Shown here: positions 24,318 to 32,801 of the stretch, piece by piece
Position numbering within the stretch: position 1 is the first letter of the stretch
Layout: every line of letters begins with the position of its first letter
Source of the DNA: CANQBR01 sp964641395
GTDB taxonomy: Bacteria > Bacillota > Negativicutes > Acidaminococcales > Acidaminococcaceae
Assembly: GCA_964641395.1 (NCBI GenBank)
Contig: CAZXKQ010000011.1
Coordinates: forward strand, 1 to 47,912
Length of the DNA: 47,912 bases
Direction: 5' to 3'
Position numbers and translations under genes: made by a program
The notes under the pieces: model-generated
Databases searched by the model: none
Told to the model about the DNA's origin: nothing
The model's input: the letters and a program-made list of their open reading frames with translations, nothing else

Positions 24318-24328
24318 GTTATTTCAAA

Positions 24329-25186
24329 CTATTTGTTCTCTATAAGCTCCCTCAGCTGGGCAGCGGTGAAGTTATAACGGCGGCCGCAGAACTGGCACTG
24401 GACCTCCGTCACCTCTTCCTGGGCCAGCTGGGCCAGATCCTCCTTGCTCAGGGTGGCCAGCATGGCCCCCATCCTCTCCCTGCTGCAGGGACACTTAAAG
24501 GCCACCGGGTAGCTCTCCAGGACGTGGTACTCCAGCCCCTTGGCCAGGGCTCCCAGCAGTTCCCGGGGCCCGTAGCCCAGCTCTAACAACTGGGTTACGT
24601 AGGGCAGGTGCTGGATGTTGGCCTCCAGCCGTTCCAGCACCTCTTCCTGGCAGCCGGGCAGGGCCTGGACGAAGAAGCCCCCCGCCGCCTTGACTCCCCC
24701 CTCCTTGCCTACCAGCACCCCCAGGGCCACGCTGGCCGGGGTCTGTTCCGAGACGTAAAGGTAGTGGGTCAGGTCGCTGGCAATTTCCCCGTCCACCAGC
24801 TCCGCATAACCGATGAAGGGCGGACCGCTGGCCAAAAAGCGGCTGACGCTGAGCCGGCCTGCTCCCACGCCGCCCCCTACGTCCAGCTTCCCCGCCTTCA
24901 AGGGCAGGAAGGCGTCCGGCTCCTCTACGTAGCCCCGCACAAAGGGGCCCTGGACCTCTGCCGCCAGGCAGCCTAGGGGGCCGTCCCCCTGGAGGCGGAT
25001 GCTGAGCCGCTCCGCCTCCTTCATGGTAGCCCCTAGGAGGAGGGCGCCGCTGAGGAGCCGGCCCAGGGCCGCTGCCGCCAGGTGGGCGCAGTGGTGGCGG
25101 CTGGCAGCCTCTGCCACCAGCTGGGTGGAGCGGAGGGTGTAGATCCGCACCCCTTCCGCCGTCGCCTTCAGCAAAACATCTTCCAT
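24329..25186 (-). CDS. hslO: Hsp33 redox-regulated chaperone
   Basis: A 285-residue chaperone that is activated by oxidation. The C-terminal zinc centre CPC (in FKCPCSRERM) and CQFC (in VQCQFCGRRY) supplies the four redox cysteines, in the CxC-x(n)-CxxC arrangement of the family. The N-terminal part has the expected EGVRIYTLRSTQLV start. It follows ribH by 28 bases with no terminator between, so it may be part of the riboflavin transcript. recA begins immediately after. Confidence 0.95.
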   Translation of the reverse strand: MEDVLLKATAEGVRIYTLRSTQLVAEAASRHHCAHLAAAALGRLLSGALLLGATMKEAERLSIRLQGDGPLGCLAAEVQGPFVRGYVEEPDAFLPLKAGKLDVGGGVGAGRLSVSRFLASGPPFIGYAELVDGEIASDLTHYLYVSEQTPASVALGVLVGKEGGVKAAGGFFVQALPGCQEEVLERLEANIQHLPYVTQLLELGYGPRELLGALAKGLEYHVLESYPVAFKCPCSRERMGAMLATLSKEDLAQLAQEEVTEVQCQFCGRRYNFTAAQLRELIENK

Positions 25187-25214
25187 GTTTCTACCCTGCC
25201 TCTCCCCCGGCCTC

Positions 25215-25676
25215 TTACAGCTGCCTAAACAGGTCCACCATTTCCATCAGGGCCAGGGCGCAGTCCGCCCCCTTGTTGCCCGCCTTGGTGCCGGCCCTTT
25301 CCACCGCCTGCTGGATGTTCTCAGTGGTGAGGATGCCGAAGGCCACCGGCAGGCCGTACTCCAGGCTGACCTGGGCTATGCCCTTGGCCGCCTCGGCACA
25401 GATGTAGTCAAAGTGGGGCGTGGCCCCCCGGATCACCGCCCCTAGGCAGATGATGCCGTCATAGCGGCCGCTGGCTGCCAGCTTCTTGGCCGTCACCGGC
25501 ACCTCGAAGGCCCCCGGCACCCAGGCCACCGTAAGGTTCTCCGGCTCGGCCTCGTGGCGCTCCAGGCAGTCCAAGGCGCCGCTGAGCAGCTTGCTGCTGA
25601 TGAATTCGTTGAAACGGGCCACTACGATGGCCACCTTCATACCCTTGGCATTTAGTTTGCCTTCTACGATACGCAT
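25215..25676 (-). CDS. ribH: 6,7-dimethyl-8-ribityllumazine synthase
   Basis: A 153-residue lumazine synthase, which condenses the RibA/RibD branch product with dihydroxybutanone phosphate. ARFNEF near the N-terminus, the GAFEVP substrate motif, GAVIRGATPHFDYIC with the catalytic histidine, and GILTTENIQQAVERAG are all present. AAGGAGG precedes the ATG. It is fourth in the rib operon. Confidence 0.97.
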   Translation of the reverse strand: MRIVEGKLNAKGMKVAIVVARFNEFISSKLLSGALDCLERHEAEPENLTVAWVPGAFEVPVTAKKLAASGRYDGIICLGAVIRGATPHFDYICAEAAKGIAQVSLEYGLPVAFGILTTENIQQAVERAGTKAGNKGADCALALMEMVDLFRQL

Positions 25677-25695
25677 GCTAAAACCTCCTTACGGC

Positions 25696-26916
25696 TCAAG
25701 AACAGTGCTGGCAGGGATGGAGCCTGTGCCCCATCTTCTCTTCTTTGACGTCTAGATAGTGCTCGTTGTAGGGATTGGCCTCTATGATGAGGGGGACGCA
25801 CTGGCTGATGGTGATGCCGTGGCCCACCAGGCCTGCCCGCTTGGCCGGATTGTTGGTCATCAGGCGGATGCTGGTGAGGCCTAAGTCGCTGAGGATCTGG
25901 GCGCCGAGGCCGTAGTCCCGCAGGTCGGGGGCGAAGCCTAGGCGCAGGTTGGCCTCCACCGTATCCAGGCCCTGGTCCTGCAAGGCGTAGGCCCTGATCT
26001 TGTTGGCCAGGCCTATGCCCCTGCCCTCCTGCCGCATGTAGACCACCGCTCCCAGGCCCTCCTTCTCTATCATCCGCAGGGCGGTGGCCAGCTGGTCGCC
26101 GCAGTCGCAGCGGAGGCTGCCGAAGGCATCCCCGGTGAGGCACTGGGAGTGGACCCGCACCAGCACGTCCTTCTTCCCCCTCACCTCCCCTTTGACGATG
26201 GCCACGTGGCAGAGCCGGTCCAAATCGTTTTCGTAGGCTATGATGCGGAAATGGCCGTACTTGGAGGGCAGCTCCGCCTCTGCCACCCGGTGCACCAGGG
26301 TCTCGAAGTTCTTCCGGTAGGCGATCAGGTCGGCCACGGTGATGAAGGCCAGCCGGTGCTTACGGGCGAAGGCGATCAGGTCCGGGGTGCGGGCCATGTG
26401 GCCGTCATCCTTCATAATCTCGCAGCAGATCCCCACCGGCGGCAGGCCGGCCAGTTTGCACAGGTCCACCGTGGCCTCGGTGTGGCCGGTGCGCACCAGC
26501 ACCCCTCCCTCCCTGGCCCGCAGGGGGAAGACGTGGCCGGGCCGGCGGAAGTCGGAAGGCTGGGCCCCTTCCTGGGCGCATTTCTGCATGGTGTAGGCCC
26601 GCTCGTAGGCGGAGATGCCGGTGGTGGTGTCCTTGTGGTCTACGGAGACGGAAAAGGCGGTTTCGTGGTTGTCAGTATTGATGCTGACCATGGCCCCGAA
26701 CTGGAGCTTGTCCATCACTGAAGCAGCTGCCGGCATGCAGATCAGCCCCCTGGCCTCCTTGGCCATGAAGTTGATGGCGGCCGGGGTGCAGAGGCTGGCG
26801 GCCATGATCAGGTCCCCCTCGTTCTCCCTGTCCTCATCATCGGTTACCAGCACCATCTGCCCGGCCTGCAAGGCGGCCACGGCCTCCGGTATAGTGTTGT
26901 AGCGAAACTCTTCCAT
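25696..26916 (-). CDS. ribBA: bifunctional DHBP synthase/GTP cyclohydrolase II
   Basis: From ATG 26916 (AGGAGG just upstream) the protein has 406 residues. The N-terminal half is 3,4-dihydroxy-2-butanone-4-phosphate synthase with the acidic motif DDEDRENEGDL. The C-terminal half is GTP cyclohydrolase II, with zinc cysteines in SQCLTGDAFGSLRCDCGDQL and the catalytic QEGRGIGL. Both precursors of lumazine are therefore made by one polypeptide. A longer frame from 26949 overlaps ribE and is less likely. Confidence 0.96.
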   Translation of the reverse strand: MEEFRYNTIPEAVAALQAGQMVLVTDDEDRENEGDLIMAASLCTPAAINFMAKEARGLICMPAAASVMDKLQFGAMVSINTDNHETAFSVSVDHKDTTTGISAYERAYTMQKCAQEGAQPSDFRRPGHVFPLRAREGGVLVRTGHTEATVDLCKLAGLPPVGICCEIMKDDGHMARTPDLIAFARKHRLAFITVADLIAYRKNFETLVHRVAEAELPSKYGHFRIIAYENDLDRLCHVAIVKGEVRGKKDVLVRVHSQCLTGDAFGSLRCDCGDQLATALRMIEKEGLGAVVYMRQEGRGIGLANKIRAYALQDQGLDTVEANLRLGFAPDLRDYGLGAQILSDLGLTSIRLMTNNPAKRAGLVGHGITISQCVPLIIEANPYNEHYLDVKEEKMGHRLHPCQHCS

Positions 26917-26941
26917 AGTTCCTCCTGGGCTCCGCCCCTGC

Positions 26942-27604
26942 TCAGACAAAGCCGTGGGCAGCCAGCTGCCCTAGGCTCAGTCCCTCCTCCCCCGGCCGGC
27001 GCCCCTGGGGGGCCTGCTGAGGCTGGTGCAAAAAATGCTCCACATACTTGCCGATAAGATCCGTCTCTATGTTCACCAACGCCCCGCCGCCCTTGAAGCC
27101 CAAGGTGGTCTCCCCGGCGGTATGGGGTATGATGGAAACGCTGAAACTAGAGGAAGTGACTGCGGTCACCGTCAGGCTGATGCCGTCCACCGCCACGCTG
27201 CCCTTGGTGATGATGTAGCGGAGCAGGCCAGGGGGGACGGCGATGGTTAAGACCTGGGCCAGGCCCTCCGGCCGCACCTCCGTTATCCTGCCTGTACCCT
27301 CCACATGGCCGCTGACCAGGTGGCCGTCCAGCCGGTCGGCCAGGCGCAGGGGCCGTTCCAGGTTCACCCTGTCCCCTGGCACCAGGGCGCCGATGTTGGT
27401 GAGCCGCACCGATTCCGGCATCACGTCGGCGGTGAAGCTCCCCTCTTGGGCGGCCACCACCGTCAGGCACACCCCGTTGACGGCGATGCTGTCCCCCAGC
27501 TTAAGGTCCGCCAACCTTTTAGCCGCCACCGTCAGGTGGTAGGAGGGGCCCTGCCGCACCAACTGCCGCACCACGCCCAGCTCTGCTATTAAGCCTGTGA
27601 ACAC
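26942..27604 (-). CDS. ribE: riboflavin synthase alpha chain
   Basis: A 220-residue enzyme with two tandem lumazine-binding domains. The first starts MFTGLI (GTG start at 27604) and contains SIAVNGVCLTV; the second contains GSVAVDGISLTV. It dismutates two lumazines to riboflavin. It overlaps ribD by 16 bases. The tail after GKYVEHFL is slightly longer than usual and Gln/Gly rich. Confidence 0.96.
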   Translation of the reverse strand: MFTGLIAELGVVRQLVRQGPSYHLTVAAKRLADLKLGDSIAVNGVCLTVVAAQEGSFTADVMPESVRLTNIGALVPGDRVNLERPLRLADRLDGHLVSGHVEGTGRITEVRPEGLAQVLTIAVPPGLLRYIITKGSVAVDGISLTVTAVTSSSFSVSIIPHTAGETTLGFKGGGALVNIETDLIGKYVEHFLHQPQQAPQGRRPGEEGLSLGQLAAHGFV

Positions 27605-28707
27605 AGCTCGTCACCTGCCTCTGTAAGTCTTCCTGTGATCAGGTAGTCCCGGCCCAGGCTCTGGAACTGGACGGCCTGCAGGGGCCGGGCCGCCCCCATG
27701 CTGGCCACGCCTGCGGCCCCTAGGGGGCTGAGGGCCTGGCTGCCGCCGCAGAGCTTGGGAGCTATGAAGGCCCACAGCCTGTCCCCCAAACCGGCGTCGA
27801 AGAAGGAGCCTAGCACCTGGCTGCCCCCCTCCACCAGGAGGGAGGTGCACTGGCGCCGCCCCAAGGCCTCCAGCAAGGCCGCCAAGGGCAGCCTGCCGGC
27901 TGCAGGCTCCAGGGGCAGCAGCTCCACGCCCGGCCGCTGCCGGTACAGGCCCCCTCTGGCCCTGGCCGCAGCCGGGCTGCAGACTAGCAGGGTGGGGGCT
28001 TGGCCGTCTAGCACCTTGGCCGCCAGGGGGGTGCGCAGGCCGCTGTCCAGCACCACCCGCAGGGGCTGCCTGCCTGCCACCAAGCGGCAGGTGAGCTGGG
28101 GGTCATCTGCCAGCACCGTGCCCACCCCTACTAGCACCGCGTCGTGGAGGTGGCGCAGCCGGTGGGCGAAGGTGCGGGCCTCCAGGCCTGTAATCCACTT
28201 GCTGTCGCCCCCTGTGGCCGCCAGCTTGCCGTCTAAGGTCATAGCGTATTTCAGGCTGATAAAGGGCCTCCCCTTAGTCATCCAGGTTAAAAAAACCTCG
28301 TTCTGCCTGGCCGCCTCCTGGGCGCAGAGGCCCACCTCTACGGCGATGCCCTGCTGCCGCAGATAGGCCAGGCCTTGGCCGGCCACCAGGGGATTGGGAT
28401 CCACCAGGGCCGCCACCACCCGGGCCACCCCCGCCCTGGCCAGGGCCTGGCAGCAGGGGCCGGTACGGCCGTAGTGGCAGCAGGGCTCCAGGGTCACATA
28501 GGCGGTGGCCCCCCTGGCCGCCTCCCCGGCCTCCGCCAGGGCGTTGACCTCTGCATGGGCCTCTCCCGCCCTATGGTGGTAGCCCCTGCCCACTATCTCC
28601 CCCTGGGGGCTGACTAGGACGCAGCCCACCAAGGGGTTGGGGCTGGTGTAGCCCGCCCCCTTAGCCGCCTCTGCCAGGGCCGATTTCATGTACTCTTCAT
28701 CCGTCAT
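27589..28707 (-). CDS. ribD: bifunctional deaminase/reductase RibD
   Basis: A 372-residue two-domain enzyme of riboflavin synthesis. The N-terminal deaminase has the zinc motif HAEVNAL and PCCHYGRTGPCC. The C-terminal reductase starts around PFISLKYAMTLDGKLA and ends with LLVEGGSQVLGSF. It is the first gene after the FMN riboswitch. GGAGG lies ten bases before the ATG. Confidence 0.97.
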   Translation of the reverse strand: MTDEEYMKSALAEAAKGAGYTSPNPLVGCVLVSPQGEIVGRGYHHRAGEAHAEVNALAEAGEAARGATAYVTLEPCCHYGRTGPCCQALARAGVARVVAALVDPNPLVAGQGLAYLRQQGIAVEVGLCAQEAARQNEVFLTWMTKGRPFISLKYAMTLDGKLAATGGDSKWITGLEARTFAHRLRHLHDAVLVGVGTVLADDPQLTCRLVAGRQPLRVVLDSGLRTPLAAKVLDGQAPTLLVCSPAAARARGGLYRQRPGVELLPLEPAAGRLPLAALLEALGRRQCTSLLVEGGSQVLGSFFDAGLGDRLWAFIAPKLCGGSQALSPLGAAGVASMGAARPLQAVQFQSLGRDYLITGRLTEAGDELCSQA

Positions 28708-28751
28708 GCCGCCACAGCCTCCGTTGCGCCGCCGTCCTTCCCGGCCCCAGG

Positions 28752-28830
28752 GGCAAGAAAGAACCTCCCCGCCGCCCTGTAGCTAGTTCCGCAGGGAGCC
28801 GCTACCTATCGCCTGGGCAGTTAGGGAGGT
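28752..28830 (-). terminator. terminator-type expression platform of the FMN riboswitch
   Basis: On the minus strand ACCTCCC (28830-28824) can pair with GGGAGGT (28769-28763). Inside it, CTGCCC pairs with GGGCGG and GTAGC with GCTAC. The stack is followed by TCTTTCTT. It lies between the aptamer and ribD, where an FMN-controlled terminator is expected. The competing antiterminator is not resolved. Confidence 0.5.
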
Positions 28831-28879
28831 GGATAAGCTCTAGGTGGAAGGGGCAGCTAGGCTGCCGCCCTGACCATAA

Positions 28880-29047
28880 GCACCTTTTCCCATCCAGACT
28901 ATACTGTCGGTTTCGGACTTCCACCGAATCTTGCCCTGGCCCCCGGCCGGCCCCTCCCTCTCCCGGGAAGACGCCCCTGCTCTGGCGCCAGTTTAGGCTT
29001 GCGGACTATCACCGCCGGTGTGGAAACGCTCCACGCCCCAAAGGTAG
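28880..29047 (-). promoter_or_regulatory. FMN riboswitch (RFN element)
   Basis: The minus strand carries the conserved RFN core: ACCGGCGGTGATAGTCCGC, then a variable arm, TCGGTGGAAGTCCG, and CCGACAGTATAGTCTGGATG, closed by a P1 helix of ACCTTT with AAAGGT. It senses FMN and represses the riboflavin operon. The promoter is immediately upstream and a terminator-like platform downstream. Confidence 0.96.
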
Positions 29048-29057
29048 CTTCCACCCT

Positions 29058-29086
29058 ATTATACCACAGTCTGGAGCTTTTGCAAG
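29058..29086 (-). promoter_or_regulatory. promoter of the riboflavin operon
   Basis: Minus strand -35 CTTGCA/TTGCAA (29080-29086), 16-17 bases, TATAAT (29058-29063) with TGG in front, part of CTGTGGTATAAT. The start near 29051 is a few bases before riboswitch P1. Confidence 0.75.
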
Positions 29087-29153
29087 TTGCCAGCTTACCC
29101 GCCGCCCCCTGGGCAGCCCCCCTTTCCCCCTGAGGAGGCCTCTATGCCCCCGC

Positions 29154-30338
29154 CTATGAAAAAAAGGAATTAGGAGGGCCCTCCACCGTGCTCATCAGCT
29201 CCCCCACAGTGGTCAGGCCGGCGCCTAGCTTGGCCAGCCCGTCGGCGTAGAGGCTCTTGTAGCCCGCCTCCTCCCCCAGGGCCGTCACCGCCCCTTCCAG
29301 CTCCCGCTGGGAGGCCCTCACTATCAGCTCCCTCATGCCGCCGGTGATGGGCAGCACCTCCTGCAGGGCCAGACGGCCCTTGTAGCCCAGCTGGGCACAG
29401 GCGGGGCAGCCCTGGGCCCTAGGCAGCAGGGTGCCGGGAGGGCAGCCGCAGAAGGCCGCTTCCAGGGGGGTGGCGGGAGCAGTGCCGGCGCAATGAGGGC
29501 AGAGCCGGCGCACCAAGCGCTGGGCCACCGTCCCCCGCAGGGTGGCCGCCACTAAGAAGGGCTCCACTCCCATCTCCAGGAGGCGGCTGACAGAGGCGGC
29601 CGCCCTGTTGGCGTGCATGGTGCTCAGCACCAGGTGGCCGGTAAGGGCCGCCCCCAGGGCCATGGCCGCCGTCTCCCTGTCCCTGATCTCCCCCACCATG
29701 ATGATGTCCGGATCCTGCCTGACCAAGGCCCTGAGGCCGGTGGCGAAGGTGAGGCCGGCCTTAGGGTTGACTGCCACCTGGTTGATCCCCGGCAGCTGGT
29801 ATTCAATAGGGTCCTCTATGGTGATGATGTTTTTGTCCGGGCTGTTCAACTCCTGCAAGGTGGCGTAAAGGGTGGTGGTCTTCCCGCTGCCGGTAGGGCC
29901 GGTGAGCAGCACCAGGCCGTTAGGCACCCGGTAGAGCCCACGGTAGAGGCCTAGGTTGGCAGGGCTGAAGCCCAGCTGCTCCAGGGGCAGCAGGGCCCTT
30001 TGGCTTTCCAAGAGGCGGATGGCCATCTTTTCCCCCTGGTTGGTAGGCAGGGTGGACAGCCGCAGGTCCAGGCGCCGCCCTCCCTGCTGGTAGCTGAGGC
30101 GGCCGTCCTGGGGCAGCCGTTGTTCCGCTATGTCCATACCGGCCAAAAGCTTCAAGCGGGTCAGCAGGGGGCTGAGGTTCACAGGCCCCTGGCGTGCCAG
30201 CAGCTGCAGCCTGCCGTCAATCCGCAGCCGCACCCGGCCGCCCCTGATCCCTGCCTCCAGGTGGATGTCGCTGGCCTCCAGTTCCAGGGCCGCAGCCATG
30301 ATCTCATCCAGCAGCCGGGCGGCATAGCCGTCACTCAT
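29154..30338 (-). CDS. GspE/PilB-family secretion ATPase, short form
   Basis: A 394-residue hexameric ATPase of the type II secretion/type IV pilus family. It starts directly in the N2 domain (ASDIHLEAG, 22-30) and lacks the N1 domain, so it is about 150 residues shorter than PilB. Walker A GPTGSGKT is at 147-154, with the Asp box ITIEDPIEY, Walker B DIIMVGEIRD, His box TGHLVLSTMHAN, and the CPHC...CPAC zinc motif of GspE/PilB rather than PilT. It overlaps the secretin gene by eight bases. No pilC-, pilM- or pilin-like gene is in the window. Confidence 0.88.
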   Translation of the reverse strand: MSDGYAARLLDEIMAAALELEASDIHLEAGIRGGRVRLRIDGRLQLLARQGPVNLSPLLTRLKLLAGMDIAEQRLPQDGRLSYQQGGRRLDLRLSTLPTNQGEKMAIRLLESQRALLPLEQLGFSPANLGLYRGLYRVPNGLVLLTGPTGSGKTTTLYATLQELNSPDKNIITIEDPIEYQLPGINQVAVNPKAGLTFATGLRALVRQDPDIIMVGEIRDRETAAMALGAALTGHLVLSTMHANRAAASVSRLLEMGVEPFLVAATLRGTVAQRLVRRLCPHCAGTAPATPLEAAFCGCPPGTLLPRAQGCPACAQLGYKGRLALQEVLPITGGMRELIVRASQRELEGAVTALGEEAGYKSLYADGLAKLGAGLTTVGELMSTVEGPPNSFFS

Positions 30339-31518
30339 CTCCCTCTACCTCCGCCGCCACTTCCCCCTCCTGGCGGTATATACCGGGGGCCTGGCCCGGC
30401 TCCGTCACATGAGGGGTCAGCAGGAGCATCACCTCCGTCCGGGTCTTTTCCCGCCGCTTGCTGCGGAAGAAGGCTCCCAGCAGGGGCAGGTCCCCTAAGA
30501 AGGGCACCTTCTGCCAGCTCTTCTGCTCCTCCTCCCCGATGAGGCCGCCGATGACGAGGGTCTCCCCGCTCTTCATCCGCACCCAGGTATCCGCCGTGCG
30601 GCTGGTCACCTTGTAGTTCTTGATCTCGCTGACCAGGGTGGGGGTGCTGACCTCCGTATGGACGCTGGCCGTCACCAGGCTGCCGTCCTGGCTGAGGATG
30701 GGGGTGTACTGGAGCTTGATGCCGGCGTCTATGTAGTCGGTGGAGGTGTAGGTGCCGCTGCTGTCGTGCTTCTCCGTCTGCACCGGGATGTGGTCGCCGA
30801 TGAAGATGCCGGCCTGCCGGCCTGGCAGGGTGATGAGCCGGGGGGTGGCCAGGATCTTAGCCTTGCCCTTGGCCAACAGGGCATTGAGGGTGGCTTGGAA
30901 GCGGAAGGAGTAGTCCCGGAAGAACTTGAAATTGCCGCCGTAATTAGGCCCCGTCCCGTCCAGGTTGTTGGAAGGGCCGTACTCCCCCCGCTGGGGTACG
31001 GTGTCCCAGGCCCAGTTGAGGCCTGTGGCGGCATTATCTTCCAGGCTGACTGCCAAGAGCCTGGCCTCCAGGGTGATCTGCTTGGTGAGCCGGTCTATGC
31101 CCTGGAGCAGCTGGCCCAGCCGTTCCCCCTCCGCCTGGCTGCCCCGGAAGAGGAGGGCGTTAGCGACGGGCTCCGCCGTCAGGCGGCCGCTGATGACCTC
31201 CTTCAGCACCTTGGCCGCCTCGGAGGCGGGCAGGTAGCTGAGGGGCAGGGTGAGGCTCACCTGCTCCCCGGCAGGCGGGGGCCCTGCCGCCTCGCCAGGG
31301 GGGCCTAGGGGCGGCGGCGGGGCAAAGGGATCGTTGTGAGGGGGCTGCACCCGGCTGGTAAGAGGCTGGTCCGCCTGGCCGGGAAGGGGCACTGGGGCTG
31401 CCGCAGCCGGCCCCAGTCCTGGGAAGAACGAGAGCAGGAGGACTGCGGCCGCCACTGGCAGCAGGGCGCGCAGGCCGGGGGCCGGGAGGCCTAGCCTGTG
31501 CTTTAGCTGGGGCTGCAT
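30331..31518 (-). CDS. short secretin (GspD/PilQ family) with signal peptide
   Basis: A 395-residue protein. The hydrophobic signal peptide is at about 17-42 (ending near AAAAP). A Pro-rich linker to about residue 85 follows, then one N1-like ring domain (VSLTLPLSYLPASEAAKVLKE...), and a C-terminal secretin domain ending in VPFLGDLPLLGAFFRSK and TEVMLLLTPHV, the family signature. There is no N0 or multiple N domains. A secretin implies an outer membrane. Its only partner here is the ATPase. AGAAGGTG precedes the ATG, and its own promoter is close upstream. Confidence 0.88.
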   Translation of the reverse strand: MQPQLKHRLGLPAPGLRALLPVAAAVLLLSFFPGLGPAAAAPVPLPGQADQPLTSRVQPPHNDPFAPPPPLGPPGEAAGPPPAGEQVSLTLPLSYLPASEAAKVLKEVISGRLTAEPVANALLFRGSQAEGERLGQLLQGIDRLTKQITLEARLLAVSLEDNAATGLNWAWDTVPQRGEYGPSNNLDGTGPNYGGNFKFFRDYSFRFQATLNALLAKGKAKILATPRLITLPGRQAGIFIGDHIPVQTEKHDSSGTYTSTDYIDAGIKLQYTPILSQDGSLVTASVHTEVSTPTLVSEIKNYKVTSRTADTWVRMKSGETLVIGGLIGEEEQKSWQKVPFLGDLPLLGAFFRSKRREKTRTEVMLLLTPHVTEPGQAPGIYRQEGEVAAEVEGDE

Positions 31519-31559
31519 AGGGTATCACCTTCTTTTATTAGCAAAATAATTATACCCTA

Positions 31560-31588
31560 ATTATACTGGCAAACCCGGTTTTTGGCAA
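31560..31588 (-). promoter_or_regulatory. promoter of the secretin-ATPase unit
   Basis: Minus strand TTGCCA (31583-31588), 17 bases, TATAAT (31560-31565). A second TATAAT-like box lies 12 bases downstream. The leader is about 35 bases. Confidence 0.7.
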
Positions 31589-31642
31589 GGCCTCCCGCCC
31601 CTTAAACTTCTAGTTATTTAAGTATTTCGCTATGTTAGAAAG

Positions 31643-31889
31643 AAAGGCTTTGAGCTGGCATTTATTTGGCAAAAGCCTTAATAATGAAGTACTTTAGCAA
31701 GTATAGGAGAGCGGGTTTTTCAGCCTCCAAAAGGTCCTTGATGGGAGATAACGAAGTACTTCGCTTCCTCGGCAAGGGCCTTATAAACACTGAAAAAATC
31801 CTTGTTACAGTTAAAACTGAAGCAAGGCCCTGTTCCGGCCTGGACGGGCAACGGCTAAGGGGCCCAAGGGAAAGGGGCCGGCCTTGGGC
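31643..31889. other. hairpin-rich intergenic block, no gene recognised
   Basis: The 430-base gap between the secretin and PHP genes is AT-richer than its surroundings. It holds four nested inverted repeats: AAGGCTTT/AAAGCCTT (31644-31679); AAGGTCCTTG/CAAGGGCCTT (31731-31782) around the palindrome CGAAGTACTTCG (31752-31763); CCTTG/CAAGG (31800-31827) around CAGTT/AACTG; and GCCCAAGG/CCTTGGGC (31862-31889). GAAGTACTT also occurs at 31686. It is outside the promoter and terminator of its neighbours. It may be a structured RNA or a repeat element. The mismatch in the second stem is a U-G pair only when read on the plus strand. Confidence 0.5.
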
Positions 31890-31897
31890 AGGCAGAG

Positions 31898-31919
31898 AAA
31901 AAAGGCCGCCCCCGCGGCC
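31898..31919 (-). terminator. intrinsic terminator of the ktr-PHP operon
   Basis: Minus strand GGCCGC, loop GGGG, GCGGCC, TTTTTT. It lies about 30 bases after the PHP gene stop. Confidence 0.92.
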
Positions 31920-31950
31920 TCTCCCTTCCAGCCCTTATCAGGACATATTC

Positions 31951-32796
31951 TTATTTACGCCAAGTTAGCAATGGCTCTATGGCTTGGTAGGGCACCTTCC
32001 ACTCTCCCAGCCTTGCCGGCTCCTTGCCCTTGATGCCGTGATAATCGCTGCCGCCGCTGGCAAGCAGGGAAAATTTTTTTGCCACCGCCTGCCAGTGGGC
32101 CAGGCTGGCTGCATTGCTGGGATGGTACACCTCCAGGCCGTCGAAGCCGGCCGCACCTTCCCCGGCTAAGAGCCGCTCCGCCAGGCCGGCCTCCCTCAGC
32201 TCCCCTGGATGGGCCAGAAAGGCCAGGCCCCCGGCGGCGTGGATCAGGGCCACCGCCTCCCTGGGGCTGAGCTTCTCAATCTGGACGTAGGCAGGGCGGC
32301 CGGCGGCTAGGTAGCGGTCGAAGGCCTCCTGCACCGAGGCCACATAGCCCTTGGCCACCATGGCCCTGGCCAGATGGGGCCGTCCCACCGCCTTGTGCAG
32401 GCTGGCGGCGGCGGCAGGATAGCAGTCCTCCGCCGCCAAGGGCAGGCCTAGGTCCCCCAGGCGCTCCAGCATCAGGCCCAACCGCCTCTCCCGGCCCCGC
32501 CTCTGCTCCGCCAGGGCCTCCAGCAGCTCCCTGTCCTCCCTGTCCACATAGTAGCCCAGGATGTGCACCGACTGGCCCTCCCAGCGGCTGTCCATTTCCA
32601 GGCCGGGCAGGAGGGCCAGCCCCGGCTGCCGGGCGACAGCGGCCTCCGCCTCTGCCAGGCCGGCCACGCTGTCGTGGTCCGTTATGGCCATGGCCCTGAA
32701 GCCCAGGCGGGCACAGGCGGCCACCAACTGGGCAGGGCTGGCGGCCCCGTCGCTATAGCTGCTGTGGATGTGCAGGTCTACGTAGCCCTCGCCCAT
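31951..32796 (-). CDS. PHP-domain phosphoesterase (RNase AM/YciV-like)
   Basis: A 281-residue metal-dependent phosphoesterase. The N-terminal PHP motif HIHSSYSDG is followed by ITDHDSVAG, the insertion domain of this subfamily, AHPGEL, and C-terminal SGGSDYHG, the four standard PHP motifs. The close family includes 3',5'-nucleoside bisphosphate phosphatases and the 5'-3' RNase AM that matures rRNA 5' ends. It is the last gene after an RNA 2'-O-methyltransferase, so a role in RNA metabolism is plausible. Substrate is not proven by sequence. Confidence 0.85.
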   Translation of the reverse strand: MGEGYVDLHIHSSYSDGAASPAQLVAACARLGFRAMAITDHDSVAGLAEAEAAVARQPGLALLPGLEMDSRWEGQSVHILGYYVDREDRELLEALAEQRRGRERRLGLMLERLGDLGLPLAAEDCYPAAAASLHKAVGRPHLARAMVAKGYVASVQEAFDRYLAAGRPAYVQIEKLSPREAVALIHAAGGLAFLAHPGELREAGLAERLLAGEGAAGFDGLEVYHPSNAASLAHWQAVAKKFSLLASGGSDYHGIKGKEPARLGEWKVPYQAIEPLLTWRK

Positions 32797-32801
32797 CGTC
32801 C

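Noticed and set aside
24289..24328. Possible LexA box at the recA promoter
   Set aside because: GAAC-like and GTTT-like halves occur but with the wrong spacing; no GAAC-N4-GTTC is present.
31666..31968. A 100-residue plus-strand reading frame in the secretin-PHP gap
   Set aside because: It runs through the hairpin block and the ktr-PHP terminator, ends inside the PHP gene, has no ribosome-binding site and turns into low-complexity Arg/Pro/Gly sequence.
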